A stretch of 64,000 nucleotides of DNA from Methanocaldococcus vulcanius M7. Its GTDB lineage: Archaea; AGJL01; Methanococci; Methanococcales; Methanocaldococcaceae. The DNA lies in the NCBI RefSeq assembly GCF_000024625.1, contig NC_013407.1, positions 1,364,001 to 1,428,000 of the forward strand, written 5' to 3'. This document shows, piece by piece, positions 38,717 to 48,576 of the stretch; the first letter of the stretch is position 1; each line of letters starts with the position of its first letter. Below the pieces are notes generated by a model that was given only the letters and a program-made list of their open reading frames with translations, ran no database searches and had not been told where the DNA came from. Made by a program: the position numbers and the translations under genes.

Positions 38717-39066
38717 CTTTTTTATTTTTTGAGTTTGTTTTTATTATATTATACACTCTAAAAATAATTACTCTCTTTTTTTAATATACTTGTTAATAAA
38801 AATAATTTTATTATCTCTAAAACAACTTTTTTAGTAAACGTCTAATCATAAGAGAAAAGTTTATTATAAATTTAAAAGAGCATTAAGTTTCCTCTTCCAA
38901 AAAGCAGTTAACGTCCAAGATCTAATTTTAATTAATGAAAAAAGTTGTTTGCTAAAATTTTATTAAGAATTTTTAGAACAATTTTATAATAGATATTTTT
39001 ATTATGAGACAGTTGATTTCAATATTTTAATAAAATAAAAATGATAAAAGATTAGAAATTTTGAAG
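38717..39066. other. Gene-free region between radA and CRISPR array 2
   Basis: 350 AT-rich bases. AAACAACTTTTTT (38820-38832) and AAAAAAGTTGTTT (38939-38951) are perfect inverted repeats about 106 bases apart. Within them, CTAATTTTAATT near 38922 resembles the end of a CRISPR repeat, so old, decayed repeats may lie here. The radA terminator (T-rich, 38717-38745) is at the left end. Confidence 0.4.
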
Positions 39067-39438
39067 TTTCCATCCTCGAAGAGGTCTGATTTTAATGAGT
39101 ATAGTGTAGTTGATGCTGATGTTTATATAACTGCAAAATTTCCATCCTCGAAGAGGTCTGATTTTAATCCACATAGCTGTATTATTATCAATCCAGTATG
39201 AATTTCCATCCTCGAAGAGGTCTGATTTTAATTTTCAGAATGTATTAATTATATTAGGTGGTAAAAAAATTTCCATCCTCGAAGAGGTCTGATTTTAATT
39301 TTATATCTGATAAGTCATTGGATTATGAGTCAATATTATCTTTCCATCCTCGAAGAGGTCTGATTTTAATATTAAACAGATAATCAAAGAATTAAGAGAA
39401 TTTATGGCTTTCCATCCTCGAAGAGGTCTGATTTTAAT
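39067..39438 (-). CRISPR. CRISPR array 2, six identical repeats
   Basis: Six identical 30-base repeats at 39067, 39139, 39203, 39270, 39341 and 39409, with five spacers of 34-42 bases. In the leader-to-trailer (minus-strand) sense the repeat starts ATTAAAATCAGA, has the stem CCTC-TTC-GAGG, and ends ATGGAAA. The leader lies on the right (39439-39813). The same repeat sequence forms the old end of array 1. Even the last (trailer) repeat is intact here, unlike in array 1. No cas genes are nearby. Confidence 0.97.
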
Positions 39439-39813
39439 AGGGTAATTTTTCTTATTTCGTTATAATATTTTTACTAATATTTATAGTTTTCTACACTATA
39501 AAATTTCTACCCATAAATAACCCCTTTTCTTTATAAACCCTACAACAGAACAATCCAAACTTTTATTTAAAAAACAACAATAAACAGAAAATAAAAATAA
39601 AAAACACACTTAATTAACCATGGATTTCTAAAAACAACTGCAATAAATTAAAAACACTAAAAAATCTCTGTAATCAAACACATCTAAATATAAGAAACAA
39701 TTAAACAAACCAACCCTCAGAAACCAACTAAAAACAAATAAAAAACAAAAATCTAAACTAAAAACTCAAAACACAAAAAAACAGAAACAAACAACAAGAT
39801 AAAAATATATGTT
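39439..39813 (-). promoter_or_regulatory. CRISPR leader of array 2
   Basis: Inverted homologue of 8277-8553. It abuts the leader-proximal repeat and runs to within two bases of the UPF0210 stop codon. It is about 98 bases longer than the leader of array 1. The TATA-like ACTATAAATATT, read on the minus strand near 39486, probably starts the precursor crRNA. Polarity is set by repeat orientation and by the shared junction with the first repeat. Confidence 0.8.
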
Positions 39814-39814
39814 A

Positions 39815-41191
39815 TTAATTAGTTAATGCTTGAAGTGGAGCTGGGATTCTTCCTCCTCTTTTGATAAATTTTTCTGAGGAGTATTTATTAACTTTCATGA
39901 TTGGTGCACTTCCTAATAAACCACCATAATCTACCATTTCTCCTTCTTTTTTACCAGGCACTGGGATTATTCTAACAGCAGTTGTCTTGTTGTTTATAAC
40001 TCCTATTGCCATCTCATCCGCTATTATTGCAGATATTGTTGAGGCAGGGGTATCTCCAGGAATCGCAACCATATCAATTCCAACTGAACAAACACACGTC
40101 ATTGCTTCCAATTTTTCTAAGCTTAAAGAACCTGCTTTCACTGCTTCAATCATCCCGCTATCTTCGCTGACAGGAATAAATGCCCCACTTAGCCCTCCAA
40201 CATAAGAAGCTGCCATTGCACCTCCTTTTTTCACTGCATCATTTAATAAAGCCAATGCTGCTGTCGAACCGTGAGTTCCACACTTCTCCAAACCCATCGC
40301 CTCCAATATATTGGCAATACTGTCCCCTCTTGCTGGGGTTGGAGCTAACGATAAATCAACAACTCCAAACTTAACTCCCAACTCTTTTGATACTTCCCTA
40401 CCTATCAACTCTCCAACTCTCGTGATTTTAAAAGCCACTTTTTTAATTTCATTTGCTAATGTTCCAAAATCTGCATCTGGTAATTTTTCTACTACTGCCC
40501 TAACAACCCCAGGCCCTGAGACACCAACGTTTATTACTCTATCCCCTTCTCCAACTCCATGAAATGCCCCTGCCATGAAAGGATTGTCTTCAGGAGCGTT
40601 AGCAAAAACCACAAGTTTAGCACATCCAATAGCGTTTTCTGTTTTAAATGCGGTCTCTTTAATAATTTCCCCCATTCTTTTAACCGCATCCATATTAATT
40701 CCTGTTTTTGTAGTTGCAACGTTTATTGAGGAGCAAACTCTCTCTGTTTTTTCCATCATAAATGGTATAGAGTCAATTAAGGCAATATCCTCCTTTGTAG
40801 CATCTTTATGAACCAGTGCAGAATAGCCCCCCAAAAAATCAACGTTAACTTTTTTTGCAGCTTTATCTAATATTTCTCCAACCTCAACACATGCTTTTAT
40901 CTGCTCTTCTCTATCCAAATTTTTTATTGCTCCTCCAACTATTAAAGATATTGGCGTTATCGCAATCCTTTTATTTACTATCGGTATTCCATATTTTTCA
41001 GATATTCTTTCTGCTGTTTCTACCAAATTTTCAGCAGATGTTGTTATCTTTTCGTAGATGTTTTCTTTTAGTTCATCAACATCTGTTGAAACACAGTCCC
41101 TTAAACTTAACCCTAATGTTACAGTTCTCAAATCTAAATTTTCCATTTTTATCATTTTTATTGTTTCCATTATTTCCTCTGGTCTAAACAT
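39815..41191 (-). CDS. UPF0210 (DUF711, PFL-like) protein
   Basis: A 458-aa protein of the UPF0210 family, conserved in methanogens and many anaerobes. Recognised by [20 protein letters not shown] near residue 21, [17 protein letters not shown]-like sequence near 133, [19 protein letters not shown] near 215, and [16 protein letters not shown] near 370. The fold is related to pyruvate formate-lyase-like barrels. No radical site is visible and the function is unknown. The binding site is GGAGAGAGG. The gene is divergent from tuf. Confidence 0.85.
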   Translation of the reverse strand: MFRPEEIMETIKMIKMENLDLRTVTLGLSLRDCVSTDVDELKENIYEKITTSAENLVETAERISEKYGIPIVNKRIAITPISLIVGGAIKNLDREEQIKACVEVGEILDKAAKKVNVDFLGGYSALVHKDATKEDIALIDSIPFMMEKTERVCSSINVATTKTGINMDAVKRMGEIIKETAFKTENAIGCAKLVVFANAPEDNPFMAGAFHGVGEGDRVINVGVSGPGVVRAVVEKLPDADFGTLANEIKKVAFKITRVGELIGREVSKELGVKFGVVDLSLAPTPARGDSIANILEAMGLEKCGTHGSTAALALLNDAVKKGGAMAASYVGGLSGAFIPVSEDSGMIEAVKAGSLSLEKLEAMTCVCSVGIDMVAIPGDTPASTISAIIADEMAIGVINNKTTAVRIIPVPGKKEGEMVDYGGLLGSAPIMKVNKYSSEKFIKRGGRIPAPLQALTN

Positions 41192-41506
41192 CCTCTCTCC
41201 TCGTTTTGTTTTAATTTAATATTTAATCCTTCAAATGACAATAACGCTATTAATATACTTAATGAAAATTACTTCATCTTAAATATTATCTTTTAATTGA
41301 TAGATGTGAGTTATTAAGTATATTATCTTTCTCTTAAAGTCCTCTCTTTTCCTACCAAAAGATATATATACCCCCTACCTAATACTTATAACATCACAGT
41401 CATTCAAATTATTGATTGAATTTTCAAAAAATGTGAAGTAGAGTAAAATATAAATAACAATAAAACAACAATATTGAACACATAAAGTTAAAGAAACGGT
41501 GATAAT
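41192..41506. other. Divergent intergenic region with the EF-1alpha promoter
   Basis: 315 bases, no gene. It contains the strong tuf promoter described separately. The promoter of the UPF0210 gene must lie near the left end on the minus strand. Confidence 0.5.
41361..41370 (+). promoter_or_regulatory. Promoter of the EF-1alpha gene
   Basis: TATA box GATATATATA preceded by CCTACCAAAA as the BRE. The match to a strong archaeal promoter is excellent. A start near 41394 would leave a 110-base leader, with the CGGTGATAAT binding site before the ATG. Confidence 0.6.
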
Positions 41507-42793
41507 ATGGCAAAGCAAAAACCTGTATTAAACGTAGCATTTATCGGACACGTCGATGCAGGTAAGTCAACAACAGTCGGAAGATTGTTATACGATAGTG
41601 GAGCTATCGACCCACAGGTATTGGAGAAGTTAAAAAGAGAAGCACAAGAGAGAGGTAAAGCAGGATTCGAGTTTGCTTATGTCATGGACAACTTGAAAGA
41701 AGAAAGAGAAAGAGGAGTTACAATTGATGTAGCTCACAAGAAATTCGAGACACCAAAATACGAAGTTACAATCGTCGACTGTCCAGGACACAGGGACTTC
41801 ATTAAAAACATGATTACAGGAGCTTCACAGGCAGATGCTGCTGTCTTAGTCGTTGATGTTAACGATGCTAAAACAGGATTACAACCACAAACAAGAGAAC
41901 ACATGTTCTTAGCAAGAACTCTCGGAATTAAACAAATCGCTATCGCAATTAACAAGATGGATACAGTTAATTACAGCCAAGAAGAATACGAAAAAATGAA
42001 AAAAATGTTATCAGATCAGTTATTAAAGGTCTTAGGATACAACCCTGACCAAATCGACTTTATCCCAACAGCTTCATTAAAAGGAGATAACGTCGTTAAA
42101 AGATCAGAAAACATGCCTTGGTATAAAGGACCAACATTAGTCGAGGCATTAGACAAATTCCAACCACCAGAAAAACCAACAAACTTACCATTAAGAATTC
42201 CAATCCAAGATGTTTACTCAATTACAGGGGTTGGAACTGTCCCAGTTGGAAGAGTCGAAACAGGTATCTTAAAACCAGGAGATAAAGTTGTATTCGAACC
42301 AGCAGGAGTTCAAGGAGAAGTTAAATCCATTGAGATGCACCACGAGCAAATCCCACAAGCAGAACCAGGAGACAACATTGGATTTAACGTTAGAGGAGTT
42401 AGTAAAAAAGATATTAAGAGAGGAGACGTTTGTGGACATCCAGACAATCCTCCAACAGTTGCTGATGAGTTTACAGCTCAACTCGTTGTCTTACAACACC
42501 CAACAGCAATTACAGTTGGTTATACACCTGTCTTCCACGCACACACAGCACAAGTTGCCTGTACATTTATGGAGTTGTTGAAGAAATTGGATCCAAGAAC
42601 AGGGCAAGTCATTGAAGAGAACCCACAGTTCTTAAAGACAGGTGATGCAGCTATCGTTAAAATAAAACCAACAAAACCAATGGTTATCGAAAACGTTAGA
42701 GAAATTCCACAGTTAGGAAGATTCGCTATCAGAGATATGGGTATGACAATCGCTGCAGGTATGGCAATCGATGTCAAAGCTAAGAATAAATAA
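41507..42793 (+). CDS. tuf: Translation elongation factor 1-alpha
   Basis: Carries aminoacyl-tRNA to the ribosome; 428 aa. G1 GHVDAGKST at residues 14-22, G3 DCPGHRDF near 90, G4 NKMD near 149, G5 near TASLKG. Domains II and III follow with [18 protein letters not shown] and [17 protein letters not shown]. Codon use is more C-ending than in neighbouring genes (GTC, ATC, GAC), as expected of a very highly expressed gene. It forms a likely operon with rpsJ 94 bases downstream. Confidence 0.98.
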   Translation: MAKQKPVLNVAFIGHVDAGKSTTVGRLLYDSGAIDPQVLEKLKREAQERGKAGFEFAYVMDNLKEERERGVTIDVAHKKFETPKYEVTIVDCPGHRDFIKNMITGASQADAAVLVVDVNDAKTGLQPQTREHMFLARTLGIKQIAIAINKMDTVNYSQEEYEKMKKMLSDQLLKVLGYNPDQIDFIPTASLKGDNVVKRSENMPWYKGPTLVEALDKFQPPEKPTNLPLRIPIQDVYSITGVGTVPVGRVETGILKPGDKVVFEPAGVQGEVKSIEMHHEQIPQAEPGDNIGFNVRGVSKKDIKRGDVCGHPDNPPTVADEFTAQLVVLQHPTAITVGYTPVFHAHTAQVACTFMELLKKLDPRTGQVIEENPQFLKTGDAAIVKIKPTKPMVIENVREIPQLGRFAIRDMGMTIAAGMAIDVKAKNK

Positions 42794-42886
42794 ATCTCTT
42801 AAACCCTTTTTACTAAATTTTTGCTAATTTTTTGTGCTTTTAATTTTTATAATTTTTAAAATTCAACAACATTGAGAGGGGAAGGT

Positions 42887-43192
42887 ATGCAAAGAGCAAG
42901 AATAAAACTTTCAAGCACAGATCATAAGATTTTAGATGATATATGTAATCAAATCAAAGAGATTGCAGAAAAAACAGGTGTAGATATAGCAGGGCCAATT
43001 CCATTACCTACGAAGGTTTTAAAAGTTGTTACAAGAAAGAGTCCTGATGGAGAAGGTTCATCAACATTTGATAGATGGACTATGAGAATACACAAGAGAT
43101 TGATAGATATTGATGCTGATGAGAGGGCTTTAAGGCATATAATGAAAATAAAAATACCAGATAGTGTTCAAATCGAGATTCAGTTCAAATAA
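42887..43192 (+). CDS. rpsJ: Ribosomal protein uS10
   Basis: 30S subunit protein S10, 101 aa, with the archaeal N-terminus [20 protein letters not shown] and the conserved [20 protein letters not shown] and [24 protein letters not shown] further upstream (42872) keeps the frame open, but ATG 42887 gives the normal protein and has GAGGGGAAGGT before it. The pairing with EF-1alpha is standard in archaea. Confidence 0.97.
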   Translation: MQRARIKLSSTDHKILDDICNQIKEIAEKTGVDIAGPIPLPTKVLKVVTRKSPDGEGSSTFDRWTMRIHKRLIDIDADERALRHIMKIKIPDSVQIEIQFK

Positions 43193-43257
43193 ATTAAATT
43201 AAAATAAAAAAATATGGCATCTATTTTAAAGATACATAACGTTCATAGGCAAAAAAT

Positions 43258-43286
43258 GTTGCAATCTGAACCGTGAGGATTGCAAC
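43258..43286 (+). terminator. Perfect stem-loop downstream of tuf-rpsJ
   Basis: GTTGCAATC (43258-43266) and GATTGCAAC (43278-43286) form nine perfect pairs around an 11-base loop (TGAACCGTGAG). CTCTTTTTTC and more T runs follow within 15 bases. The shape fits an intrinsic terminator, but the GC-containing 11-base loop is larger and less AT-rich than expected, so a small RNA or mRNA 3'-end element is also possible. Confidence 0.45.
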
Positions 43287-43456
43287 TATCTTAACTCTTT
43301 TTTCTTTTTATAATTAGTTTAATTAGCAATCAAAAAATATATAATTTAGGGATTAGGATATTATATTAAAAATCAAACTTAGAATATTAAAAAATACATT
43401 AAAGTATGAAACATATAATTCAAACATGCCAATAAAAGAAATAAAATGTGGAAAAT

Positions 43457-44122
43457 ATGAAATGTATAAAAAAACCTTCTGTTGCATCTGCTTATGAAAA
43501 CTTGGTCGAATTGATAATTAAAGAAGGAAAGGATATGATAACGGAAGATAATCAGCGGTGTAGAGAATTATTAAATGTCGCTATCGAAATAACAAATCCA
43601 AAATTAAAAACAATCAGCCCTAAGTATCCATTTGGAAGAAAGGCAATTGAAAGTTATACAAATCAGTTATTGTATGGATACAAGGATGAGAGTGATTTTG
43701 TTTATAATTATTTTGAGAGGATTAGAGAATATCCAAGTTATGATAGGAAAGTGAAGAACGATCAAATAAAATATGTTATAGAAAAACTTAACAGTAACTC
43801 AACATCAAGAAGAGCAGTTGTTTCTTTGTGGAATCCATTTATTGACCAAGATGTTAAAGATGTTCCTTGCCTTCAACATATTGGTTTCCAAAAAAGAGAA
43901 AAAAACTTACATATGAGTGTATTATTTAGAAGTAATGATATTTTATTGGCTTTTCATTCAAACGCTCTGGGATTGATAAAGTTGGGTGAATATGTTGCAG
44001 AGAAGACAAACTCAACGTTAAAAACTTATACCCATTTTATATATAACGCTCACATTTATATTGATAGAGATATTGATTATATAAAAACATATTTTTCAGA
44101 GTGTTTAAAATATATTGAATAG
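43457..44122 (+). CDS. Archaeal thymidylate synthase-like protein
   Basis: A 221-aa protein of the short archaeal ThyA-like group. Near residue 130 it has SLWNPFIDQD and VPCLQHIGFQKREKNLHM, where the Cys is in the position of the catalytic PCxQ nucleophile. LFRSNDILLAFHSNALGLI matches the RSNDxxLxxxxN signature for dUMP. It would methylate dUMP using a folate or methanopterin C1 donor; donor identity is not visible. Start uncertain: GTG 43448 or ATG 43457; neither has a strong binding site. Confidence 0.8.
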   Translation: MKCIKKPSVASAYENLVELIIKEGKDMITEDNQRCRELLNVAIEITNPKLKTISPKYPFGRKAIESYTNQLLYGYKDESDFVYNYFERIREYPSYDRKVKNDQIKYVIEKLNSNSTSRRAVVSLWNPFIDQDVKDVPCLQHIGFQKREKNLHMSVLFRSNDILLAFHSNALGLIKLGEYVAEKTNSTLKTYTHFIYNAHIYIDRDIDYIKTYFSECLKYIE

Positions 44123-44165
44123 TTTTTTTGTGTTTTTGCTTTGTTTTTTTGCTATTTGTTATTTT
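44123..44165. terminator. T-rich terminator between convergent genes
   Basis: Runs of T (seven, five, seven) follow the stop of the ThyA-like gene, in a gap of 69 bases before the convergent Mrp/NBP35 gene. Confidence 0.4.
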
Positions 44166-44191
44166 ATATTCTTTTAAATCATTTTTTGTCC

Positions 44192-45061
44192 CTATTTTTT
44201 ACCTTCTACTTTTTCAACAATTCTTTCAACAATTTTTTTAAACTCTTCACTTGCTTTACAGTCAAGTAAAACCATTGGTATTCCTTTATCACTTGCCTCT
44301 CTTGCTTTAATATCCAGAGGAATTCGACCTAAGAATTCTACTCCCAACTCTTTGGCAGCTTTTTCTCCTCCTCCTTTTCCGAAGATGTCAACAACTTTAT
44401 TACAGTATGGACAAACAAATCCACTCATATTCTCTATAATTCCAATTATTGGAATATTTAACATCTTAGCCATCATTATTGACTTTTTTACATCAAGTAT
44501 TGAAACCTCCTCTGGAGTTGTTACAATTATCGCCCCATCTATGTCTGGAATTGATTGCATGATGGTTAACTGCTCATCTCCAGTTCCTGGAGGTGTGTCT
44601 ATAAGGAGATAATCAAGTTCTCCCCAGAGAACATCTGCTAAAAACTGCCTAATCGCACCGCTTACTTTTGGTCCTCTCCAGATAATTGGGGTCTTATCAT
44701 CTGGAAGCAAGTAGCCAATAGACATGGTTTTTATTCCTTCTTTTGTGGTTATTGGTAGTATTCCAGCAGGACCTGCCATTGGTTGAGCATTTTCCACTCC
44801 GAGCATTTTTGGAATGTTTGGGCCGTGAATATCTGCATCTAAAACACCTACTTTCTTACCCATTAGGTTTAAAGCAGCGGCTAAGTTAACTGTAACAGTT
44901 GATTTCCCAACTCCTCCCTTACCGCTTAAAATTACCAATTTGTGTTTTATCTTTGACATATTTTCTCTAATCTTTGCATCTTGTTGAGCCAGTAGTTTTT
45001 TTGTATCTGAACAGGTATTTTTAGATGGGCAGGTATTGCAGTTTCCATCACACTCTGTCAT
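44192..45061 (-). CDS. Iron-sulfur carrier ATPase, Mrp/NBP35 family
   Basis: Binds and passes on Fe-S clusters; 289 aa. The N-terminus has CDGNCNTCPSKNTC (Cys 4, 8, 11, 17), the extra cluster site of NBP35-type proteins. Then come the deviant Walker A GKGGVGKST at residues 47-55, LIDTPPGTGDEQL near 150, and the CPYC pair near 217 that holds the bridging cluster at the dimer interface. It starts after AGGTGAGACA. Confidence 0.92.
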   Translation of the reverse strand: MTECDGNCNTCPSKNTCSDTKKLLAQQDAKIRENMSKIKHKLVILSGKGGVGKSTVTVNLAAALNLMGKKVGVLDADIHGPNIPKMLGVENAQPMAGPAGILPITTKEGIKTMSIGYLLPDDKTPIIWRGPKVSGAIRQFLADVLWGELDYLLIDTPPGTGDEQLTIMQSIPDIDGAIIVTTPEEVSILDVKKSIMMAKMLNIPIIGIIENMSGFVCPYCNKVVDIFGKGGGEKAAKELGVEFLGRIPLDIKAREASDKGIPMVLLDCKASEEFKKIVERIVEKVEGKK

Positions 45062-45168
45062 TGTCTCACCTATTTTTACGCTTATGTGTAAAATAACTTA
45101 GGGTTATATAAATATTACCCGTATATAAATTTAAATAAAATAGCCAAAAATGTGAAATTAAATATTTT

Positions 45169-45579
45169 TTAGTCCTTTGCTATTAACTTTCCTGCATTTT
45201 CTCCTGACTTTAAATTGTATATCTCTGTTATTTTTATAACAACCGCTCCTTTTGGTTTTAAGTCAGGTTTTAAAGATCTGTCGATTTCTTCTGCAATTTT
45301 TAAATATTCTCCTTCTGTGTAATATTCTGCCTTTCCTTTATATTGGTAAGGCACTTCCTTACAGTTTGATGTTGTAATTGCAACGTTTGGATTTTCCAAG
45401 ATATTTTTTAATGTTTTGTTCATATAGTTATCTGCTATCAATATGATCCCTTTTTCAGCATCCAAAACCTTGACCGCTCTCATTGCTGAAACATTTGGAA
45501 TTCCGTCTTTTGAAGCAGTTGCTAAAAACACAATCTCATTCTCCAAAGATTTAACCATTTCTTCATTTAATTTTACCAT
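45169..45579 (-). CDS. FMN-binding split-barrel protein, PNPOx-like
   Basis: A 136-aa protein of the pyridoxamine 5'-phosphate oxidase-like fold. Typical features are VFLATASKDGIPNVSAMRAVKVLD near residue 16, NKTLKNILENPNVAITTSN near 53, and a C-terminal VVIKITEIYNLKSGENAGKLI. Members bind FMN or F420 and reduce varied substrates. No specific substrate can be named. It follows GAGGTAGATATT. Confidence 0.8.
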   Translation of the reverse strand: MVKLNEEMVKSLENEIVFLATASKDGIPNVSAMRAVKVLDAEKGIILIADNYMNKTLKNILENPNVAITTSNCKEVPYQYKGKAEYYTEGEYLKIAEEIDRSLKPDLKPKGAVVIKITEIYNLKSGENAGKLIAKD

Positions 45580-45738
45580 AATATCTACCTCATCTATTCT
45601 TTACTTATCTTTTTTCTTTTTTAATTTTTAATGATTTATTTTTTAATAATTTTTAGTATATTTTTAACTTTTTGGTTATTAGTTATTTTAGATCTTAATT
45701 TAAATCCTTTTTCAATAATCGTTCGTTGTTTTATATAT

Positions 45739-47520
45739 TTATTGTTTTTCGTTATTTTTCTTTATTTGTTTCATAATCCACCTATAAATAATTCCTCTAT
45801 ATCCCACCATTTTAAATCCTTCTAATGCTTTTTCCCAGTTCTCTTTTTCCCTATATAAGCAAATAGCTTTTTGAATCTTCTTCTCTTTGTATGAGTAAGG
45901 AACATAAACTTTTTCATTGGTTATTGGATTTATTCCTGTATGATACATGGTTGTTGATAGCGTCATAGGTGTTGGTGTAAAAACCTGAACTTGTTTTGAA
46001 TAGCAGTTATTTTTATGGATAAACTCAGCTAACTCGATCATCTCTTTAATGGAACAGTTTGGATGGGCAATAAGCCAATATGGTAAAACTTCTTTTGTTC
46101 CATTAACTTTTTCAGCTATTTTTTTATATTTTTCTAAAAATTTTTTAAATACTCTGCCATCTGGTTTTTGAATTGCCTTGCAAACTTTTTTAGAGACGTG
46201 TTCAGGAGCTACCTTCAATCTTCCAGAGAGATGATACTTTGAGAGTTCTTTTATATACTCCTCCCCATATTTCTTATCATATATTAGTAGATCGTATCTT
46301 ACACCACTTCTAACATAAACTTTAACATCCTCTCCAACAATGTCTCTGATTTTCTTATAGAGATCAATTAGTGGTTTGTGATCTATGATTAAATTCTCAC
46401 ATGGCTCTGGATATAGGCAGTTTCTTGGGCATCTATCCGCTAAACCTTTTTTACATCCCATTCTATACATATTCGCTGTTGGAGCCCCAATATCTTGAAT
46501 AACTCCTTTAAAATCCTCATGATTTAATAAACTCTTGATCTCTTTTAAAATACTCCTCTCGCTCCTGTTTTGAATAACTTTACCTTGATGATGCAGTATT
46601 GAGCAAAAAGAGCAACCTCCAAAACATCCCCTATGTGTTATAACTGAAAATTGAACCGGAACTATTCCTGGAACAAAAGAATAGGAAGGATGAGCTTTTC
46701 TCTCAAAAGGTATCTCATATATCTCGTCCATTTCCTTTTCATTTAAGTAAATTGGAGGGAATTGAACTAAATACTGATTCCCTACTTTTTGAAAAATAAC
46801 TTTATCCATTGTCATTAACTTTTTGTGCATTTCAGCGTATTTTTCTTTGTTATTTACAACTTCTTCATGAGAAGGCAGTTCTTTAACTTCATATCTCTCC
46901 TTTATCTCCAATAATTTTTTCTCATTGACTCTAACTACTGTTCCATTTATCTCCAAATCTTTTATATTCTCTCCTCTTTCTAATGCTCTGGTTATAGACA
47001 ATATACTCTTCTCACCCATTCCATACATTAAAATATCTGCTTTTGAGTCAATTAAAAGACCTTTTCTCACTTTATTATCCCAGTAATCATAATGAGAAAA
47101 TCTTCTTAAAGATGCCTCAATTCCTCCCAGGGCTATTGGAACTCCTTTAAATGCTCTCTTTACTAAGTTTGTATAAACAATTGTCGCTCGATCTGGCCTC
47201 TTTCTTATCCCTTCGTTAGACATTGCATCAAAGTTTCTTAATCTCTTTTGAGGAGTATAGTGGGCTAACATACTGTCTAAATTTCCGGCTGTTATTGCAA
47301 AAAAGTAATTTGGTTTTCCCAATCTTTTTATATCCTCCAAATTTTTCCAATCTGGTTGGGGTATGATGCCAACCCTATACCCATGTTTTACTAAGTATTT
47401 TCCAACTACGGCTGCTCCAAATAGGTAGTGATCCACATACGCATCTCCTGTGATGATGATAACATCCAACTCTTCCCATCCCCATTTATCCATTTCTTCT
47501 TTGTTCGTTGGTAGGAACAT
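45739..47520 (-). CDS. YgiQ-type radical SAM protein (UPF0313)
   Basis: A large (593 aa) radical SAM protein. The N-terminal half (DVIIITGDAYVDHYLFGAA near residue 18; GGIEASLRRFSHYDYWDNKV near 125) is the YgiQ-specific domain. The cluster motif CFGGCSFC lies near residue 300, and the following barrel includes APTANMYRMGC and CPRNCLYPEPC with many Cys. The family is widespread in archaea and bacteria with no proven reaction. It begins after GTGATAGATC. Confidence 0.88.
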   Translation of the reverse strand: MFLPTNKEEMDKWGWEELDVIIITGDAYVDHYLFGAAVVGKYLVKHGYRVGIIPQPDWKNLEDIKRLGKPNYFFAITAGNLDSMLAHYTPQKRLRNFDAMSNEGIRKRPDRATIVYTNLVKRAFKGVPIALGGIEASLRRFSHYDYWDNKVRKGLLIDSKADILMYGMGEKSILSITRALERGENIKDLEINGTVVRVNEKKLLEIKERYEVKELPSHEEVVNNKEKYAEMHKKLMTMDKVIFQKVGNQYLVQFPPIYLNEKEMDEIYEIPFERKAHPSYSFVPGIVPVQFSVITHRGCFGGCSFCSILHHQGKVIQNRSERSILKEIKSLLNHEDFKGVIQDIGAPTANMYRMGCKKGLADRCPRNCLYPEPCENLIIDHKPLIDLYKKIRDIVGEDVKVYVRSGVRYDLLIYDKKYGEEYIKELSKYHLSGRLKVAPEHVSKKVCKAIQKPDGRVFKKFLEKYKKIAEKVNGTKEVLPYWLIAHPNCSIKEMIELAEFIHKNNCYSKQVQVFTPTPMTLSTTMYHTGINPITNEKVYVPYSYKEKKIQKAICLYREKENWEKALEGFKMVGYRGIIYRWIMKQIKKNNEKQ

Positions 47521-47736
47521 GATCTATCACTCTAATATTTAATTTAATATTTAAATAATTATAATATTTCTATATATTATAATAGATAAAAACAGTATAG
47601 GAAAACAATATTAGATACAAATATAAATGAACATAAAAATTGTTTAATAAATGTAAATAATGTTAATAGAAATAAAATATGAGAGGATATGAAATCATAC
47701 AACTTAAAATCATAAATTTAATTTAAATTTAATATC

Positions 47737-48561
47737 TTAGAATTTGATCTCATTTAATCCCAAAACATCAAACGTGTTGTATATTCCGTTCTCCTTCTCT
47801 GCTATAAATCTTATTGCCAATATAACTCCGTTAACAAATGCCTGTCTACTGCTTGCTCTATGGGTAAGTTCTATCCTCTCTCCATCTCCGGCAAAGATCA
47901 CAGTGTGATCTCCAACAACATCTCCACCCCTTAAAGCATGAATCCCTATCTCTTCTTTTTTCCTCTCTCCAGTCATCCCTTGCCTTCCGTAAACAAACAC
48001 ACTTTCAATGCCTCTATTTGCTTTTATTATTTCTGCTGCTCTAAGTGCAGTTCCTGATGGAGCATCTTTTTTATGCCTATGGTGCATTTCCACTATTTCA
48101 ATGTCATAATCTCCAAGTTTTTTTGCTAAAAATTCTAATGTTTTAAAGAATATGTTAACGCCTATTGCAAAGTTTTGAGAGATTACTGCTGAAACGTTAT
48201 TCTCTTTTATTGCTTTTTCAATTTCTGCTTTCTGCTCTTCTGTAAATCCAGTCGTTCCAATGACTAATTTAACACCATTTTTTGATGCGATCTTTACATT
48301 TTCAACACATGCAGAGGCAATTGTAAAGTCCACCAAAACATCTGGTTTTGTTTCTTTTAAAACAGCGTCTAATTCATCAGATGTTGAGAGTGGAACTCCT
48401 ATCTCCCCTATCCCTATCAACTTTCCTACATCTTCTCCTTTTTTTGGGTGATTTGGGACTTCAAAAGCGGCAACAACTTTCATATCATCTTGCTGATTTA
48501 TGGTTTTTATTATATTACTTCCCATTCTGCCAAGAGCTCCTGTAATAGCAACTTTTATCAC
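47737..48561 (-). CDS. dapB: 4-hydroxy-tetrahydrodipicolinate reductase
   Basis: NAD(P)H-dependent reductase of lysine synthesis; 274 aa. Cofactor loop AITGALGRMGSNI near residue 5, GTTGFTEEQKAEI near 104, catalytic MHHRHKKDAPSGTALRAA near 160, and HALRGGDVVGDHTVIFAG near 205. The start is GTG 48561 with AGGTGAAATT upstream. It overlaps or nearly touches the end of the TGS GTPase gene (15-base gap), so the two may share a transcript. Confidence 0.95.
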   Translation of the reverse strand: MIKVAITGALGRMGSNIIKTINQQDDMKVVAAFEVPNHPKKGEDVGKLIGIGEIGVPLSTSDELDAVLKETKPDVLVDFTIASACVENVKIASKNGVKLVIGTTGFTEEQKAEIEKAIKENNVSAVISQNFAIGVNIFFKTLEFLAKKLGDYDIEIVEMHHRHKKDAPSGTALRAAEIIKANRGIESVFVYGRQGMTGERKKEEIGIHALRGGDVVGDHTVIFAGDGERIELTHRASSRQAFVNGVILAIRFIAEKENGIYNTFDVLGLNEIKF

Positions 48562-48576
48562 AATTTCACCTATTAA

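Noticed and set aside
43258-43286. Single CRISPR-like repeat
   Set aside because: Only one copy, sequence unrelated to the two arrays, and it is followed by T runs.
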